From an uncultured Prevotellaceae bacterium (GTDB lineage Bacteria > Bacteroidota > Bacteroidia > Bacteroidales > Muribaculaceae), in the NCBI GenBank assembly GCA_947302275.1, contig CAMYUW010000001.1, positions 62,001 to 126,000 of the forward strand: a stretch of 64,000 bases of DNA, written 5' to 3'. The position numbers were made by a program, and so were the translations under genes. Positions 62,852-64,000 of the stretch are shown piece after piece. How positions within the stretch are numbered: the stretch's first letter is position 1; every line of letters begins with the position of its first letter. A model generated the notes under the pieces. It did no database searches. It worked only from the letters and a program-made list of their open reading frames with translations, and was not told the DNA's origin.

Positions 62852-62882
62852 CAAAGTAAAAGTAAAAAATCGAATCAACAAA
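62852..62882 (-). promoter_or_regulatory. Promoter of the secreted protein gene at 61579-62787
   Basis: Minus strand: TTTG (62882-62879), a 19-base spacer and TTACTTTG (62859-62852), one mismatch in the -7 box. It lies 65 bases upstream of the start. Confidence 0.55.
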
Positions 62883-62906
62883 AGGAATTGACATTTTTTT
62901 GCTTAA

Positions 62907-64000
62907 TCACTGGTTATAAACCTTCCTGGCGGCCTGTCCCAACAAGAAAACGGGCGAAGTTCCCAAGATAATCCACAGCCAAGTCTTGAAATCGAGCGGA
63001 GCGCAGTCAAACAGGGGTGAGAAGCATTGCACGAGCACTATCTGCCCCACAAAGACCACGACGGCCACCATCCAGAACACCTTGCTGTCCTCCATGTTGT
63101 TGAACGCCCACTTGCCTGTGGCAAACGACCTGGCGTTGAGCATATTCCAGAACTGAAGGAAGACAAAGACGCTGAAGAAAATGCCCATCTCATGAGCGTT
63201 GATGTTGGGGTTGACGCCACGCACGAACACCGGTCCGCCATTGGCCTCACGCACGAAATAATAATACAAGCCGATCATGAGGACCGCAAAGATGGTGCCC
63301 GAGAGCATGATGAACTTCATCATCACGGGCGTGATGATACTGGCACGTGAATCGCGGGGCTTTTGCTTCATCAAGACACTGTTGGGTGGCAGAGAAGCCA
63401 AGGCCAGAGCGGCAAAAGTATCCATAATCAGGTTCACCCACAACATCTGGGTTACCGACAGAGCCGGCTGCTTGCTGAAAAACGAGCAGATGGCCACCAC
63501 CAGACAGGCACACACGTTCACAGCCAGCTGGAAGAGGATGAAACGTTGAATATTACTATATAACGAACGTCCCCATAGAACCGCCTTGTTGATGCTCATG
63601 AAGGAATTGTCCAGGATAGTAATGTCGCTGGCCTCCTTGGCCACCGCAGTGCCATCACCCATCGACAGGCCCACCTGAGCGGCATTCAGGGCAGGGGCAT
63701 CGTTGGTGCCATCACCGGTGACAGCGACCACTTCGCCCTGCTGCTGCAACAATTTCACGAGGCGTGCCTTGTCGTCGGGGCGGGCACGAGCCATGATCTT
63801 GATGCGTGCGGCACGCTTGGCCGCCTCATCATCATCCAATGCGGCAAAGTCGGGGCCATTGATAATGGCATCATCGGTATCGTCTTCGGTCCACAAGCCC
63901 ACCTGGCGGCCGATTTCACGCGCAGTGCCACCCGTATCGCCAGTGACGATCTTGACTTTCACGCCCGCATTGCGGCAATCCTGGATGGCAGCCGGGACAT
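62907..64000 (-). CDS. Calcium-type P-type ATPase (N-terminal part outside the window)
   Basis: The C-terminal 363 residues of a P2-type cation ATPase; the frame stays open to base 64000, so the N-terminal half lies outside. Visible: VKIVTGDTGGTA (TGD of the phosphorylation domain), VVAVTGDGTNDAPALNAAQV (hinge motif), then membrane helices with FILFQLAVNVCACLVVAICS, VNLIMDTFAALALASLPP (ion-site N and D in helix 6) and a C-terminal cation-ATPase domain. The pattern fits PMCA/SERCA-like calcium pumps, which export calcium across the inner membrane. Exact ion not proven. Confidence 0.92.
   Translation of the reverse strand, partial: VPAAIQDCRNAGVKVKIVTGDTGGTAREIGRQVGLWTEDDTDDAIINGPDFAALDDDEAAKRAARIKIMARARPDDKARLVKLLQQQGEVVAVTGDGTNDAPALNAAQVGLSMGDGTAVAKEASDITILDNSFMSINKAVLWGRSLYSNIQRFILFQLAVNVCACLVVAICSFFSKQPALSVTQMLWVNLIMDTFAALALASLPPNSVLMKQKPRDSRASIITPVMMKFIMLSGTIFAVLMIGLYYYFVREANGGPVFVRGVNPNINAHEMGIFFSVFVFLQFWNMLNARSFATGKWAFNNMEDSKVFWMVAVVVFVGQIVLVQCFSPLFDCAPLDFKTWLWIILGTSPVFLLGQAARKVYNQ

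Noticed and set aside
1..64000. Insertion sequence, prophage or integrase
   Set aside because: No transposase, integrase, phage gene or terminal inverted repeat is seen in either strand.

Overview
The window looks like chromosomal DNA of a gut-type Bacteroidales (Bacteroidota), plausibly Prevotellaceae or Muribaculaceae; the sequence alone does not fix the family. Reasons: a SusC/SusD pair with a GH18 enzyme, many promoters of the Bacteroides form TTTG-N19/20-TAnnTTTG, a PorQ-type type IX secretion component, secreted proteins with Por-like C-terminal tails, a BspA-like leucine-rich surface protein, and a DUF5723 protein.

Positions 1-27838 (all minus strand) are a large surface-polysaccharide locus transcribed leftwards from a promoter near 28077-28108. 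The promoter-proximal part (27838-10896) holds glycosyltransferases, a pyruvyltransferase-like protein, a small-molecule activation module (two nucleotidyltransferase folds, a kinase fold and a HAD phosphatase), three membrane acyltransferases and an EpsG/Wzy-like polymerase. The middle (10894-9033) encodes a PglC-like phosphoglycosyl transferase and a PglD-like acetyltransferase; with a PglE-like aminotransferase at 2207-3349 and a PglA-like transferase at 10896 this resembles a diacetylbacillosamine-type initiation pathway. The distal part (10277-1) is unusual: three carrier proteins, two ketoacyl-ACP synthase III enzymes, an acyl-activating ligase, a reductase, and two LbH-type sugar acyltransferase domains, arranged so that the order acyltransferase - ACP - KASIII occurs twice. 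This looks like an ACP-dependent route that builds a special acyl group and puts it on an amino sugar. No flippase (Wzx), 4,6-dehydratase or UpxY/UpxZ regulator is seen in the window.

Positions 28288-36960 hold a giant secreted leucine-rich protein, a DUF5723 protein and a pdxA - HAD - nucleotidyltransferase operon. Positions 37304-42653 hold inositol-phosphate synthase (ino1), a Wzc-type tyrosine kinase with a tyrosine-glycine tail and UDP-glucose dehydrogenase. The convergent operon 46930-42737 encodes an ATP-grasp protein, a CDP-alcohol phosphatidyltransferase and a secreted endonuclease with dockerin-like repeats; with ino1 and the nucleotidyltransferase it suggests inositol-lipid chemistry. 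A tRNA-Ser lies at 47153-47239.

Positions 47460-54405 (minus) are household and envelope genes: an LTA-synthase-like phosphotransferase, a CarboxypepD_reg-like protein, PorQ, DUF2007, MltG and a mannose-6-phosphate isomerase. Positions 54515-61391 are a small polysaccharide utilisation locus in the order susC - susD - GH18 - DUF1735/LamG, which resembles loci for N-glycan release. The window ends with a secreted protein carrying a sorting-like tail and the C-terminal part of a calcium-type P-type ATPase.
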